From contig JAGGVN010000095.1 in NCBI GenBank assembly GCA_021158005.1, positions 1 to 35,301 of the forward strand: 35,301 bases of DNA. Reading direction: 5' to 3'. This stretch comes from Candidatus Aerophobota bacterium. GTDB lineage: Bacteria > Aerophobota > Aerophobia > Aerophobales > JAGGVN01. Positions within the stretch are counted from its first letter, which is position 1, and each line of letters begins with the position of its first letter. The notes beneath the pieces were generated by a model, which saw nothing but the letters and a program-made list of their open reading frames with translations, was not told the origin of the DNA and did not search any database. Positions 1 through 9,072 of this stretch are shown in pieces. The translations under genes were made by a program, and so were the position numbers.

Positions 1-2
1 AT

Positions 3-335
3 GGCTATGTAAAAACTCCCTGGATTCTCTTTAAGCCAGGAGAATATAAGATTAGTTTACTTTGTAGAGGAGATAAATGTGATAATGTAGGACCGATAAT
101 TAGATTTAAAGGATTAGTTTATGATCCAGTTTCCTATTTTAAAAGAAAAGTATTGATTGAGAGAGAAATTAAAAATTCGGGTTGGGAATGGGTAGAATTT
201 CCTTTAAAATTGGATAAAAAGGAAAGACTGCTTTTAAAGTTTAGCTTTATTAATGATGGGGGTAATCCCAAAACAGGGGAAGATAGAAATTTTTATTTAA
301 AACAGTTAAAAATAATAAGGAGGAAAAATCAATGA
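3..335 (+). CDS. C-terminal part of a larger protein (5' truncated by the window edge), beta-sandwich-like tail, function unknown
   Basis: Frame 3 is open from the window edge (GYVKTPWILFKPGEYKISLLCRGDKC...) through the listed 153-335 ORF; the TTG at 153 is probably not the true start. Confidence 0.6.
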   Translation, partial: GYVKTPWILFKPGEYKISLLCRGDKCDNVGPIIRFKGLVYDPVSYFKRKVLIEREIKNSGWEWVEFPLKLDKKERLLLKFSFINDGGNPKTGEDRNFYLKQLKIIRRKNQ

Positions 336-562
336 AGAAATGGTTAGAGGTTATTGGAGGGGCAATAGCTGTAGTGATAGGAATTTGGCTGATTGTGATA
401 TTTGCTCCTCAGGTTTTAACTTTTTTAGAAGGTATCGTGGGAATAGCTGTCGGAGGAATAGGAGGAATTGTCTTAGCTATTGGGATTTCGGAATTAAAGG
501 AGGGAGTGGCAGAGAAAGCTGTATCAGAAAATAAAAAACAAGGAGAAGAAAGTGAAAAATAA
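332..562 (+). CDS. Small hydrophobic membrane protein, hypothetical
   Basis: ORF with AAGGAGG-like RBS (aataaggaggaaaaatcaATG), overlaps the stop of the upstream ORF; two hydrophobic stretches. Confidence 0.65.
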   Translation: MKKWLEVIGGAIAVVIGIWLIVIFAPQVLTFLEGIVGIAVGGIGGIVLAIGISELKEGVAEKAVSENKKQGEESEK

Positions 563-1234
563 AGTTCGGTTTGTGGCTATAGTATGTATTGTAAGTCTAA
601 TTTTCTTAGTGCTTCCGCAAGGGGGATAACCAGTTATAATATAGCTCACGCTCAGGAGAGCCAGGAAAGGAAAGAAACATTTAATATAGGTCTAGCCGGC
701 TTGCTGGTAGGATTTATGCTTGGGTACTCCATCCATGAGGGGATGAAAAAACCAACTGAAAAGACCAAAGAAAAACAAATACTTGCTTCTAGTAAAGATA
801 TAGAAGGTTTTCTGTTCCAAACTTTTATAACAGAGAATTTATGGAAAATTACAATCAGTTCTCTTAAGTTTTTATCAGGAACGAAAAATTTACAGCTTGA
901 TCTTCTCATTGAGAATTTACAAGAGGAACCAGCTGAATGTAAGATTTACACTCATGAAGCAGAGTGGGGAGGCCCTGTAAAAGAGACATATTTACTTGAT
1001 GATCTGGGGAATGAGTATCGGATTTCTACAAATCCACTCGAGGATCCGAAAAAACTTATACCGTATATGCCCTTAGAAACTCAGTTAATTTTCCCAGAAC
1101 TAAAAGAAGGGAGTAAAGCTATTGCTTTGTATCTTACTTTTACGGGTAAGAATCTTAAAACTGGTAAATGGCACTATAGGCAGCTATATATGGGGCTTAT
1201 AAAGATTCCTTCAGAGTCTTATGGTGAAGAATGA
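552..1234 (+). pseudogene. Secreted/membrane-anchored hypothetical protein, reading frame interrupted by a -1 frameshift at G5 (621-625)
   Basis: GTG at 552 with RBS aaggag encodes MKNKVRFVAIVCIVSLIFLVLPQG(G*), a signal peptide. The adjacent frame continues with ITSYNIAHAQESQERK... to 1234. The ATG at 584 in the ORF track has no visible RBS. Confidence 0.55.
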
Positions 1235-1279
1235 CATATGATTAAGTAGCTATAGGTTGAGAATATAAATCTTGAATAG

Positions 1280-1312
1280 AAAAAAGAGAGTTATCGTAGC
1301 TCTCTCTTTTTT
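1280..1312 (+). terminator. Intrinsic terminator
   Basis: AAAAAAGAGAG / CTCTCTTTTTT 11-bp stem ending in a U-tract, about 45 nt after the stop at 1234. Confidence 0.75.
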
Positions 1313-1582
1313 GCTAAAAATAGCTTAATCTTTTTCAAAAACTTAAGATTTATTTTTCTTTTAATATTTAAAGTTATTCATTTAAATACTAATTTGAGTT
1401 GATTTTTATGTTTATTTTGTCAGACATTTTAACTGTCATAACCCAAATTGTCCAGTTTTAGGGGTTCACTCCATTTTTATAGAAAATGAGGAGAAAACAA
1501 TCTCAAAAAATAGAGTAGGGGAGTATTTAGAAACTTTTAGACTTATAGAGGAAAAGGTGAGATATTAAAAGATATTCTATTT

Positions 1583-2218
1583 TTAAAAAGTTAAGAGTGC
1601 AGAAAGAATTCCTACAAGATAAATACCATCATAAATTCCTGCGCCTCCTATACTTAACATATGTATACCTATAGTTTCTAACTTATGTAAATTTAGTAGA
1701 TCTGCCCCAATAAGTGTTCCCAGAACACCGGAAATATAAGCCACCGGGACAGGGTTCTTTCGAGCCAGGGTAAGGGCAAGGATGGCTACGATAAAAGGAG
1801 GAATCAGCGCAGGCAAAGTAATCCCTACACCCGGAACAGGTTTTGCCAACAATTTTGCTATCCCAATCATAATTAAAGTGGAGATTAAAGTGGGTAAAAA
1901 GGGAGCTTTGGGAAAGAGATAAATGCAAAGAAGAATGGGAATGATAGCTCCTCCAAGATTTATGGCAATAATCTGTTCGTGAGCTAATCCCGGAGAAAAG
2001 GGAAATGACCACTCTCCATAAATAGATCTTCTGGCAATGGGGATGTTTACCATACTTCCCAGCAAAGAAAAGAGAAGAAGAAAAAGGACTATCTTAGGTG
2101 ATAGACCCAGTTTTTGGAAAGCTGCTCCTACTATTCCTATCTGAAGAAGAATAAAGAGAAAGGGTAGAAGTAGGAGAAAAAGAATAAATATAAAAACAGA
2201 AAGAGGAAAAAGAAACAC
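1583..2218 (-). CDS. DUF1614-like integral membrane protein
   Basis: Multiple TM segments with LGSMVNIPI...GGAIIPI...IGADLLN motifs typical of DUF1614. Confidence 0.7.
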   Translation of the reverse strand: MFLFPLSVFIFILFLLLLPFLFILLQIGIVGAAFQKLGLSPKIVLFLLLFSLLGSMVNIPIARRSIYGEWSFPFSPGLAHEQIIAINLGGAIIPILLCIYLFPKAPFLPTLISTLIMIGIAKLLAKPVPGVGITLPALIPPFIVAILALTLARKNPVPVAYISGVLGTLIGADLLNLHKLETIGIHMLSIGGAGIYDGIYLVGILSALLTF

Positions 2219-2243
2219 GATATTTTCTCCCTATAGTGTTTTT

Positions 2244-3098
2244 CTACTGTTTAAGACTTCTCCTCGATAAACTCTTCATTATTAACATATTCTTAAGATC
2301 ATCCCTTTTATTCTGGAAAGGAGTTTCCATTATTCCTGGTAATGAGGATAATAAAGGGTGATTTACAATTCTACGAAATGTTCTTAGTCCTATGTATCCT
2401 TTTCCTATGTGTTCGTGTCTATCCGAATGCGAGCCCAGAGGTGTCCGAGAATCATTTAAATGCAGTAGATGGAGTTTGTCAAACCCAATTAGTCTTTCAA
2501 ACTCTCTTAAGGTAATAGAGAATCCTTCTTTTGTAGAAAGGTCATACCCCGCTTCAAAAGCGTGGGCAAGGTCTAAACATACACCAATTCTTCTTTTATC
2601 TTTAATGAGTTCTATTATTGCCCTAATTTGAGAAAAGTTATATCCAATTTCTTTTCCTTGACCGGCTGTATTTTCTAAGAGAATAATGGTCTTATTTTTT
2701 AATTTATTGAGAATTTGGTTTATCCCTCCAGCGATATTTTTAATAGCTTCTTTCTCATCTCCGTTTGTTCTACTTCCGGGGTGAATAATTACATAAGAGA
2801 CTCCCAATATTTCTGCGCGCAAAAGCTCTTCTGAGAGAGCTCTCACAGACTTAAAGTAAATACTCTCCTTTGAGGATGATAAGTTGACCAGATAAGGAGC
2901 GTGAATAAATAGAGGATAAATATTTTTTTTCTTTAAGTTATCTTTAAACTCTTTTACTTCCTTCTCCGGTAAAGAGGGATTTCCCCATTGTCGCGGATTT
3001 CGGGAGAAGAACTGAATAGTTTCACACTTTCTTATTAGCGCTTGTTCTATTACTTTAGAAAATCCTCGGGCAATAGAAATTTGAAATCCTAATCTCAT
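2244..3098 (-). CDS. nfo: Deoxyribonuclease IV (AP endonuclease)
   Basis: Motifs FFSRNPRQW, HAPYLVNLSS, VIIHPGS, LENTAGQG, CLDLAHAFEAGYD, HLNDSRTPLGSHSDRHEHIGKGYIG. Confidence 0.93.
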   Translation of the reverse strand: MRLGFQISIARGFSKVIEQALIRKCETIQFFSRNPRQWGNPSLPEKEVKEFKDNLKKKNIYPLFIHAPYLVNLSSSKESIYFKSVRALSEELLRAEILGVSYVIIHPGSRTNGDEKEAIKNIAGGINQILNKLKNKTIILLENTAGQGKEIGYNFSQIRAIIELIKDKRRIGVCLDLAHAFEAGYDLSTKEGFSITLREFERLIGFDKLHLLHLNDSRTPLGSHSDRHEHIGKGYIGLRTFRRIVNHPLLSSLPGIMETPFQNKRDDLKNMLIMKSLSRRSLKQ

Positions 3099-3165
3099 TG
3101 GAGAGATGATAACTTTTTTCTTACAAAAGTCAAGTAAAATTAATTTTACCGGAAAATTAAACTAA

Positions 3166-3198
3166 ACCCGGGAAGATTTTCACTCTATCTTCCCGGGT
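3166..3198 (-). terminator. Strong hairpin downstream of the Spy/CpxP-like gene
   Basis: Perfect 12-bp stem ACCCGGGAAGAT/ATCTTCCCGGGT; on the minus strand it is followed by the T-rich run TTTAGTTTAATTTT. Confidence 0.65.
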
Positions 3199-3220
3199 AA
3201 GATTAAGGAGGAAAGGGGGT

Positions 3221-3751
3221 TTATCTTAAATTGAAGAAACATCTCCCTCTCTCTTTTATTTTTTTATCACCGAAGAAGAAAAGGAAACGAAGTTTATTTA
3301 ATTGTTCAGGAGTTAAGATTTTTCTAAGCTCTACTTGATATTCAAGAATTTTCCTCTCCAGTTCTTCTCTTATTTGGCCTATTTCTTTAATGAGGAGCTC
3401 GAGTTTTTCTTTATCCAGTGTTTCTTCCCAGAGAAGATTTTTATATTCTAACAACTTCGTTTCCAGGTCTTTCTTTAACCCCAGCATCTCTTTCTGAAAA
3501 TCCAATTTCAATTTTTGAAACGCCGTGATTTGGTCTTTGGAGAAATTGAATTCTCGCCAGAGCTCCGTAGTTATCCGATACTTAAAAGGAACGTTTCCCC
3601 TTTTGGGAATAATCTTCCAGCTGGAGATACCCGGAGTAGCTCTCCCTATGAAAATCTCTCCCTTTCTCATCCCTACTCTTTGAGCATAAACTACATTCCC
3701 CAGGAGAAGAACCATTAAGAAGACTATTCCTCCTGCAAGTATTTTTTTCAT
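3221..3751 (-). CDS. Spy/CpxP-like periplasmic coiled-coil protein
   Basis: Signal peptide followed by helical LTxxQ-like repeats (FSKDQITAFQKLKLDF..., LTPEQLNKLRFL). Confidence 0.6.
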   Translation of the reverse strand: MKKILAGGIVFLMVLLLGNVVYAQRVGMRKGEIFIGRATPGISSWKIIPKRGNVPFKYRITTELWREFNFSKDQITAFQKLKLDFQKEMLGLKKDLETKLLEYKNLLWEETLDKEKLELLIKEIGQIREELERKILEYQVELRKILTPEQLNKLRFLFFFGDKKIKERGRCFFNLR

Positions 3752-3919
3752 CTTTTCTCACCTCCCTTTAATTTTTTGTTTCTCTCTTTTTATGTAAACA
3801 CTAAATTTCTTAAAAACTTTCTCTCTTAATAATTTATTTTCTCTGTGTAGATTCTGCTGATTTATATTAACTTTTAATTTTCTCCGGGAAAACAAAAAGC
3901 AAAAAAAGTAATGTAGCAC

Positions 3920-3947
3920 TTGACATTTTCAATTTTTTTTATATGAT
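3920..3947 (+). promoter_or_regulatory. Sigma70-like promoter abutting the zapA start codon
   Basis: TTGACA (3920-3925), 16-bp spacer, TATGAT (3942-3947); ATG at 3950. Confidence 0.65.
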
Positions 3948-3949
3948 AA

Positions 3950-4222
3950 ATGAAAAAAGTGGGTATAAAAGTTTATATTTTTGATAGAGAGTATAATCTT
4001 AAGGCGAATCAGGATGAGGAATATTTAAAGGCGATTGCCAGTTTCGTAGATAATGAAATGAGGAGAATAGCTTCTTCTCTTCCGGGAAAAGGAGTAGAAG
4101 AAATAAGTATCCTTGCCTGTTTAAATATTGCTGATGAGTTTTATAAACTGCGGAAAAAGAGTGAAGTTGCCCGGGAGAAAATAAAGAAATTGATAAAAAG
4201 GATAGAAAAAGACAAAGATTAG
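3950..4222 (+). CDS. zapA: Cell division protein ZapA
   Basis: KVGIKVYIFDREYNLKANQDEEYLKAIASFVDNEM... ILACLNIADEFYKL. Confidence 0.85.
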   Translation: MKKVGIKVYIFDREYNLKANQDEEYLKAIASFVDNEMRRIASSLPGKGVEEISILACLNIADEFYKLRKKSEVAREKIKKLIKRIEKDKD

Positions 4223-4780
4223 ATGAACTTGCTGGATATAATTATTATTGGAATAGTTGCGCTCTTTATGATTCGTGGATGGAAAAAGGGTTTATTTCAG
4301 GAGATATTTACCTTAGGGGGTATAATCGGAGGAATTATCTTAGCTATAAATAAATATGAAGCATTAGGAGGAGTAATAAGTAGAGAATTAGATTTTATTA
4401 CTCCCAAAGTAAGTAAGATAATAAGTTTTGCTTTTATATTTATAGGAGTAGCTCTATTTTGTACCATAATGGGGGGATTACTCCATAAATTTTCAGAGCA
4501 TTCTATAGCGAAGGGAGTAGATCGGGGCGGAGGATTTTTGTTAGGAATAGGTGAAGGATGCCTGGTTTGTAGCTTAATTTTAGTTATTTTGGTAAATGTA
4601 TTTTCATCGTCAGAAAAGTTAAAAAAGTGGACCGGGGAGTCTGTATTAGCTCCTTATTTAATGAAAGTAGGTCCTTTTGTATATGATGAGGTAGTCTCTA
4701 TAATTCCCGGGGAGACAAAGAAATTTATGGAAAAACTGAGTAAAATAAAGAATTTATCTTTAGAGGATAGTGGAAAATAA
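4223..4780 (+). CDS. CvpA family membrane protein
   Basis: LLDIIIIGIVALFMIRGWKKGLFQEIFTLGGIIGG, four TM segments, ZapA-adjacent. Confidence 0.85.
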   Translation: MNLLDIIIIGIVALFMIRGWKKGLFQEIFTLGGIIGGIILAINKYEALGGVISRELDFITPKVSKIISFAFIFIGVALFCTIMGGLLHKFSEHSIAKGVDRGGGFLLGIGEGCLVCSLILVILVNVFSSSEKLKKWTGESVLAPYLMKVGPFVYDEVVSIIPGETKKFMEKLSKIKNLSLEDSGK

Positions 4781-5798
4781 TAAAAAAGTAGAAGAGGTAT
4801 TTGACCGGCTATCTCAAGAGAAATTTGAAGAAGAGTATCTTTCACCCTGGGCATGTAAGAGTCGGCAGAGTAGAGGACGGAGGCAGAAAGAAAAACCGTG
4901 TTTTTTGCGGACTGTTTTTCAGAGAGATAGAGATAGAATTATCCATGCAAAAGCTTTCCGTCGCTTAAAGCATAAGACTCAGGTATTTATTGCCCCTTTT
5001 GGTGATCATTATCGGACACGACTTACTCATACTTTAGAAGTTGCTCAGATAGCCCGTACAATAGGACGGGCTCTTCGTTTGAATGAGGATCTTATTGAAG
5101 CAATAGCTCTGGGACATGACCTGGGCCATACACCATTTGGACATGCAGGAGAAAAAGCCCTCGATGAAGTTCATCCCGGAGGGTTCTCTCATAATGAACA
5201 GAGTTTGCGAGTAGTAGAAAAGTTAGAAGGAGGAAAAGGTCTCAATTTAACCTGGGAAGTGCGTGATGGTATTCTGAATCATTCTGAAGATAGGAGTCAG
5301 GTTCATCCTCATACGTTAGAAGGGGAAGCGGTAAGGATAGCTGATTCTATAGCTTATGTAAATCACGATATTGACGATGCTCTACGTGCAGGAATAATTA
5401 AAGAGAGGGATATTCCTTCTGAAGTTTTAAAGGTTCTCGGAAGCAGTTGTAGAGAAAGAATAGATATTTTAATTCGTAATGTAGTCAAAACAAGCTGGAA
5501 CTCCCCCCGTATAGGGATGAGCAAAGAAATTTTAGAAGTTTTTTATAAGTTGAAAGATTTTATGTATAAGAAAGTTTATTTATCCTCTGTTTTAACAAGG
5601 GAAGCGGAAAAAGCCCGGCAAATTGTAAAAGACCTTTATACCTTTTACTTAGATAATTTGGATCTTCTTCCCATATGCTTTAAAAAGGATAGAGAAGAAG
5701 AGGTAAGAAGAGCCGTGGTAGATTATATTGCAGGAATGACAGATCAATATGCTCTTAATGTTTATAAAGAATATTTTTTGCCAAAAGGCTGGGGATAA
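4770..5798 (+). CDS. dgt: dGTP triphosphohydrolase-like HD-domain protein
   Basis: FQRDRDRIIHAKAFRRLKHKTQVF, RTRLTHTLEVAQIARTI, LGHDLGHTPFGHAGE; GTG start overlapping the cvpA end. Confidence 0.92.
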   Translation: MENNKKVEEVFDRLSQEKFEEEYLSPWACKSRQSRGRRQKEKPCFLRTVFQRDRDRIIHAKAFRRLKHKTQVFIAPFGDHYRTRLTHTLEVAQIARTIGRALRLNEDLIEAIALGHDLGHTPFGHAGEKALDEVHPGGFSHNEQSLRVVEKLEGGKGLNLTWEVRDGILNHSEDRSQVHPHTLEGEAVRIADSIAYVNHDIDDALRAGIIKERDIPSEVLKVLGSSCRERIDILIRNVVKTSWNSPRIGMSKEILEVFYKLKDFMYKKVYLSSVLTREAEKARQIVKDLYTFYLDNLDLLPICFKKDREEEVRRAVVDYIAGMTDQYALNVYKEYFLPKGWG

Positions 5799-7556
5799 AT
5801 GTCTGTTTATATCTCCGAGGAAATAATTGAGAAGATTGGTGAGCGTGCTAATATTGTAGATATAATTTCAGAATATGTTCCTTTAAAGAAAACGGGAAGG
5901 AACTATAAAGCTTTATGTCCTTTTCATGAAGAGCGGACCCCTTCTTTTATAGTTTCCCCGGAAAAACAGCTCTTTCACTGTTTTGGCTGTGGCGTAGGAG
6001 GAAATGTCTTTAGTTTTATTATGAAATGGGAGAAGGTTTCTTTCTCTGAAGCTGTAAGAATATTAGGAGAAAAAATGGGGATATCTATAGCTACTTCTCC
6101 CGATGAAGAAGAGGAAGGGGTATCGCGCAGAGAACTTTATCAAATTAATGAGACCGTTCTTTCTTTCTTTCAGAAATCTTTGCAGAAGAGTAGAGTAGTT
6201 CAGGATTATCTGGAGAAGAGAGGAATAAAAGAGGATACTCTGAATCTTTTTAGAATAGGATACGCACCTTCGTCAGCAGATTTTATAGAGTTTTGCAAAG
6301 AGAAGGGACTCTCTTTTGAGAATTTAGAAAGATTGAAACTTTTATTACCTTCCCAGAAGAGAGAGGGGTATTATGCTTACTTTAGAGAGCGAGTTATCTT
6401 TCCTATATTTACTCCCGAAGGAAAGGTGTGTGGTTTTGGAGGGCGTGTCTTAGATAATCATTCTTTACCTAAATATCTAAATTCTTCTCAATCTTCCCTT
6501 TTTGACAAAGGAAGGAATTTATACGGGTTGAATTTTACCAAAAGATTCATAGAAAAGGAAAGGTCAGCAATTTTAGTGGAGGGTTATACAGATCTTATTT
6601 TTCTCTATCAAGCAGGGATAAGGAATGTAGTGGCTTCTCTGGGAACTTCTCTTACTCCCTCGCAGGTGAGACTACTAAAACGTTATACAGATAGGATTTT
6701 TATAGCTTATGACCAGGACAAAGCAGGGGTAGAAGCCACTTTGCGAGGGATTGATCTTTTACTGGAAGCTGACTTAGAGATCAAAATTATTGATTTACCT
6801 GAAGGAATGGATCCAGCAGAAGTTATTGAGAAAAAGGGTAAAGACTTTTTCAGGGAGAGAGTAAAAGAAGCCAAAGAATACTTTGACTGGCGGATAGAGC
6901 TGGAGATTCGCCGTAGGTCCTCTCTTGATACCCAGAATAAGATAGAGATAGTTAACAATCTCTTTGCTACTTTGAGTAAAGTGAAGAGCTTAATAAGAGT
7001 TAAAGAATTAATAGGTGAAATGTCTCGCTGGTTAAATTTAAATGAGTCTTTACTGGAGGTAGAATTTGAAAAGTTTAAAGAAAAAGAGAGGATAAGTATT
7101 GCTCCCGAATTTTTCAAAAAAGAAGAGGCACGAATAGAAAGAGAAAAAATGCTTCTTCATCTTATGTTAAAGGATGAAGAAATATTGAGAATGGTCGAAG
7201 AAAAATGGGGCACAGAAAACTTTCTCAATTCCTCTTATAGAAAAATTGCTGAGGAAGCTTCCTTTCTTATGAAAGAAAAAGAATTTTCTATTTCTGGATT
7301 AATAAATCGTTTAAAAGATGAAAGGCTTTCTTCTATTATTTCTTCTTTTTATTTGAAGGATGCATTTTTTGAAAGTGCTGAACGAAAAGAATTAGCCTTA
7401 GATATTATTAAATCTTTAGAAAGAAGTAAGAGAAAAAGAAAAATTGAAGAGTTGAGAGAGCAAATAGCCAAAAGTGAAGCAGTGGGAGAGGAAGAAAAAA
7501 CCAATAAATTACTGACAGAACTAATATTTCTTAAAAAGCAAAATCTATTGAGGTGA
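5799..7556 (+). CDS. dnaG: DNA primase
   Basis: Zinc finger CPFHEERTPSFIVSPEKQLFHCFGCGVGG, TOPRIM ILVEGYTDLI / IAYDQDKAG. Confidence 0.97.
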   Translation: MSVYISEEIIEKIGERANIVDIISEYVPLKKTGRNYKALCPFHEERTPSFIVSPEKQLFHCFGCGVGGNVFSFIMKWEKVSFSEAVRILGEKMGISIATSPDEEEEGVSRRELYQINETVLSFFQKSLQKSRVVQDYLEKRGIKEDTLNLFRIGYAPSSADFIEFCKEKGLSFENLERLKLLLPSQKREGYYAYFRERVIFPIFTPEGKVCGFGGRVLDNHSLPKYLNSSQSSLFDKGRNLYGLNFTKRFIEKERSAILVEGYTDLIFLYQAGIRNVVASLGTSLTPSQVRLLKRYTDRIFIAYDQDKAGVEATLRGIDLLLEADLEIKIIDLPEGMDPAEVIEKKGKDFFRERVKEAKEYFDWRIELEIRRRSSLDTQNKIEIVNNLFATLSKVKSLIRVKELIGEMSRWLNLNESLLEVEFEKFKEKERISIAPEFFKKEEARIEREKMLLHLMLKDEEILRMVEEKWGTENFLNSSYRKIAEEASFLMKEKEFSISGLINRLKDERLSSIISSFYLKDAFFESAERKELALDIIKSLERSKRKRKIEELREQIAKSEAVGEEEKTNKLLTELIFLKKQNLLR

Positions 7557-8743
7557 ACAATATGATAGATAGAGAAGACAAAGAATTTTATAAAGATAAT
7601 GAATTATTAAAAGAAACTCCTGAAGAGGAGATCAGAGATTTACATCCTCTGGATATAGAAGCTAAGGATAGTATAGGTAGATATCTTCAACAGATAGGGA
7701 GGACTCCTCTTTTGTCTGCCGAGGAGGAGAGAGTATATGGGAAAAAGATAAGAGAGAGCAGGAAAGTTCTTCAACTAAAAGTAGTGGAAATTAGTTCTTT
7801 AATTGCAAAAAATCCTCACCTGTATTCTTTGGCCAAAGGCGCGGAAATAAAAGATAAAGATTTGCGAGGAGCGGGAAAAAGGTTCCAAAGAGTAAAAAAG
7901 ATAATTAATTTTGTTACCAGTTTAAGCAAAGAGGAGAGTAATAAGTTAGAGCCTGCAGAGGATAAAGAAACTTTTTTGAAATTGCAAAAGGAAATTAGAG
8001 AGGCAAAGTTTTGTTATGATAAATTTAGGGATAGGATGATTAAAGCGAACCTTCGCCTGGTAGTCAGTTTTGCAAAGAAGTATGTAGGAAGAGGAGTTCC
8101 TTTACTGGATCTCATTCAGGAAGGAAATATTGGTCTTTCTCGTGCCGTAGATAAGTTTGATTATCGGCGAGGAAATCGCTTTAGTACCTATGCAAGCTGG
8201 TGGATAAGACAATCTTTATCAAGGGCTGTTTCCGACCAATCCCGAACCATTAGAGTTCCTATTCATATAATAGAGCTTATGAAAAAGGTAAATAGGGTTT
8301 CTCAGGAAATAGAGCAAGAGACAGGTCATGTTCCTACAGCTGAGGATATTGCTGAGAAAGGTAATCTTCCTCTGGACAAAGTCTTGAAAGTGCAAAAGGT
8401 AGTTACGGGTTCTACTTCTATGGATGCATTTATTGGAGAGGAAGAGGATAGTCGCTTAATAGAAGTGATAGAGAATAAAAAAGCAACTAACCCCTTTGAA
8501 GAGATTAATTTGAGATGCTTGAAGAAGGAAATAAATAGCCTGATAGAAGAGGTGGAGGACAAAAGGGAAAGGGAAATTTTAAAGCTTCGTTTTGGAACAG
8601 AGGATGGATGGGATTGCACTCTCCAGGAAATAGGAAAGAAATACGGAGTTACCCGGGAAAGAATAAGACAGATTGAAGCTAAGGTGTTAATGCAGCTTCG
8701 TGAGATAGCGAAAAAGAGAATGCTGGAGGAATATTTAAGTTAA
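7553..8743 (+). CDS. rpoD: RNA polymerase primary sigma factor (start may be the ATG at 7562)
   Basis: DLIQEGNIGLSRAVDKFDYRRGNRFSTYASWWIRQSLSRAVSDQSRTIRVPIHIIE; region 4.2 GVTRERIRQIEAKVL. Confidence 0.97.
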   Translation: MNNMIDREDKEFYKDNELLKETPEEEIRDLHPLDIEAKDSIGRYLQQIGRTPLLSAEEERVYGKKIRESRKVLQLKVVEISSLIAKNPHLYSLAKGAEIKDKDLRGAGKRFQRVKKIINFVTSLSKEESNKLEPAEDKETFLKLQKEIREAKFCYDKFRDRMIKANLRLVVSFAKKYVGRGVPLLDLIQEGNIGLSRAVDKFDYRRGNRFSTYASWWIRQSLSRAVSDQSRTIRVPIHIIELMKKVNRVSQEIEQETGHVPTAEDIAEKGNLPLDKVLKVQKVVTGSTSMDAFIGEEEDSRLIEVIENKKATNPFEEINLRCLKKEINSLIEEVEDKREREILKLRFGTEDGWDCTLQEIGKKYGVTRERIRQIEAKVLMQLREIAKKRMLEEYLS

Positions 8744-8754
8744 AGAGTATTTTT

Positions 8755-8784
8755 GGGGCTCCATAGCTGAGTTGGTGGAGCAGG
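8755..8784 (+). pseudogene. Truncated tRNA-like sequence resembling the 5' half of the downstream tRNA(CAT)
   Basis: CCATAGCTGAGTTGGTGGAGCAG versus CCATAGCTCAGTCGGTAGAGCAG in tRNA(CAT): 3 mismatches in 23 nt; no anticodon or T arm follows. Confidence 0.6.
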
Positions 8785-8843
8785 AAAGTGAGGGTGTAGT
8801 TTTTGCTTCATCGTAATGTCAAGGAAAGTATAGTTCTAAGGCC

Positions 8844-8916
8844 GGGCCCATAGCTCAGTCGGTAGAGCAGCGGACTCATAATCCGTAGGTCGGAGGTTCG
8901 AGTCCTTCTGGGCCCA
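8844..8916 (+). tRNA. tRNA with CAT anticodon (elongator Met or Ile2, not resolved)
   Basis: 73-nt cloverleaf, acceptor GGGCCCA/TGGGCCC, anticodon loop CTCATAA, T arm GGTTCGAGTCC. Confidence 0.95.
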
Positions 8917-8919
8917 CTG

Positions 8920-8992
8920 GGGCGGATAGCTCAGCAGGGAGAGCGCTGCCTTCACGCGGCAGAGGTCACAGGTTCGAGCCCTGTTCCGCCTA
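8920..8992 (+). tRNA. tRNA-Val (CAC)
   Basis: Cloverleaf with anticodon arm CTGCC TTCACGC GGCAG; T arm GGTTCGAGCCC. Confidence 0.94.
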
Positions 8993-8993
8993 T

Positions 8994-9067
8994 GGGGCCG
9001 TAGTTCAGTCGGTTAGAATGCCTGACTGTCGATCAGGAGGTCGCGAGTTCGAGTCTCGTCGGCCCCG
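8994..9067 (+). tRNA. tRNA-Asp (GTC)
   Basis: Cloverleaf GGGGCCG...; anticodon arm CCTGA CTGTCGA TCAGG. Confidence 0.95.
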
Positions 9068-9072
9068 CTAAT

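Noticed and set aside
584-1234. Track ORF starting at ATG 584 taken as the true gene
   Set aside because: No RBS, and the frame-0 signal peptide at 552 with RBS aaggag explains the 5' end better; treated as a frameshifted gene.
6707-7117. Antisense ORFs within dnaG, rpoD, leuS, gyrB, transketolase, dehydrogenases and htpX
   Set aside because: Compositional shadows of strongly conserved genes; no RBS or recognisable domain.
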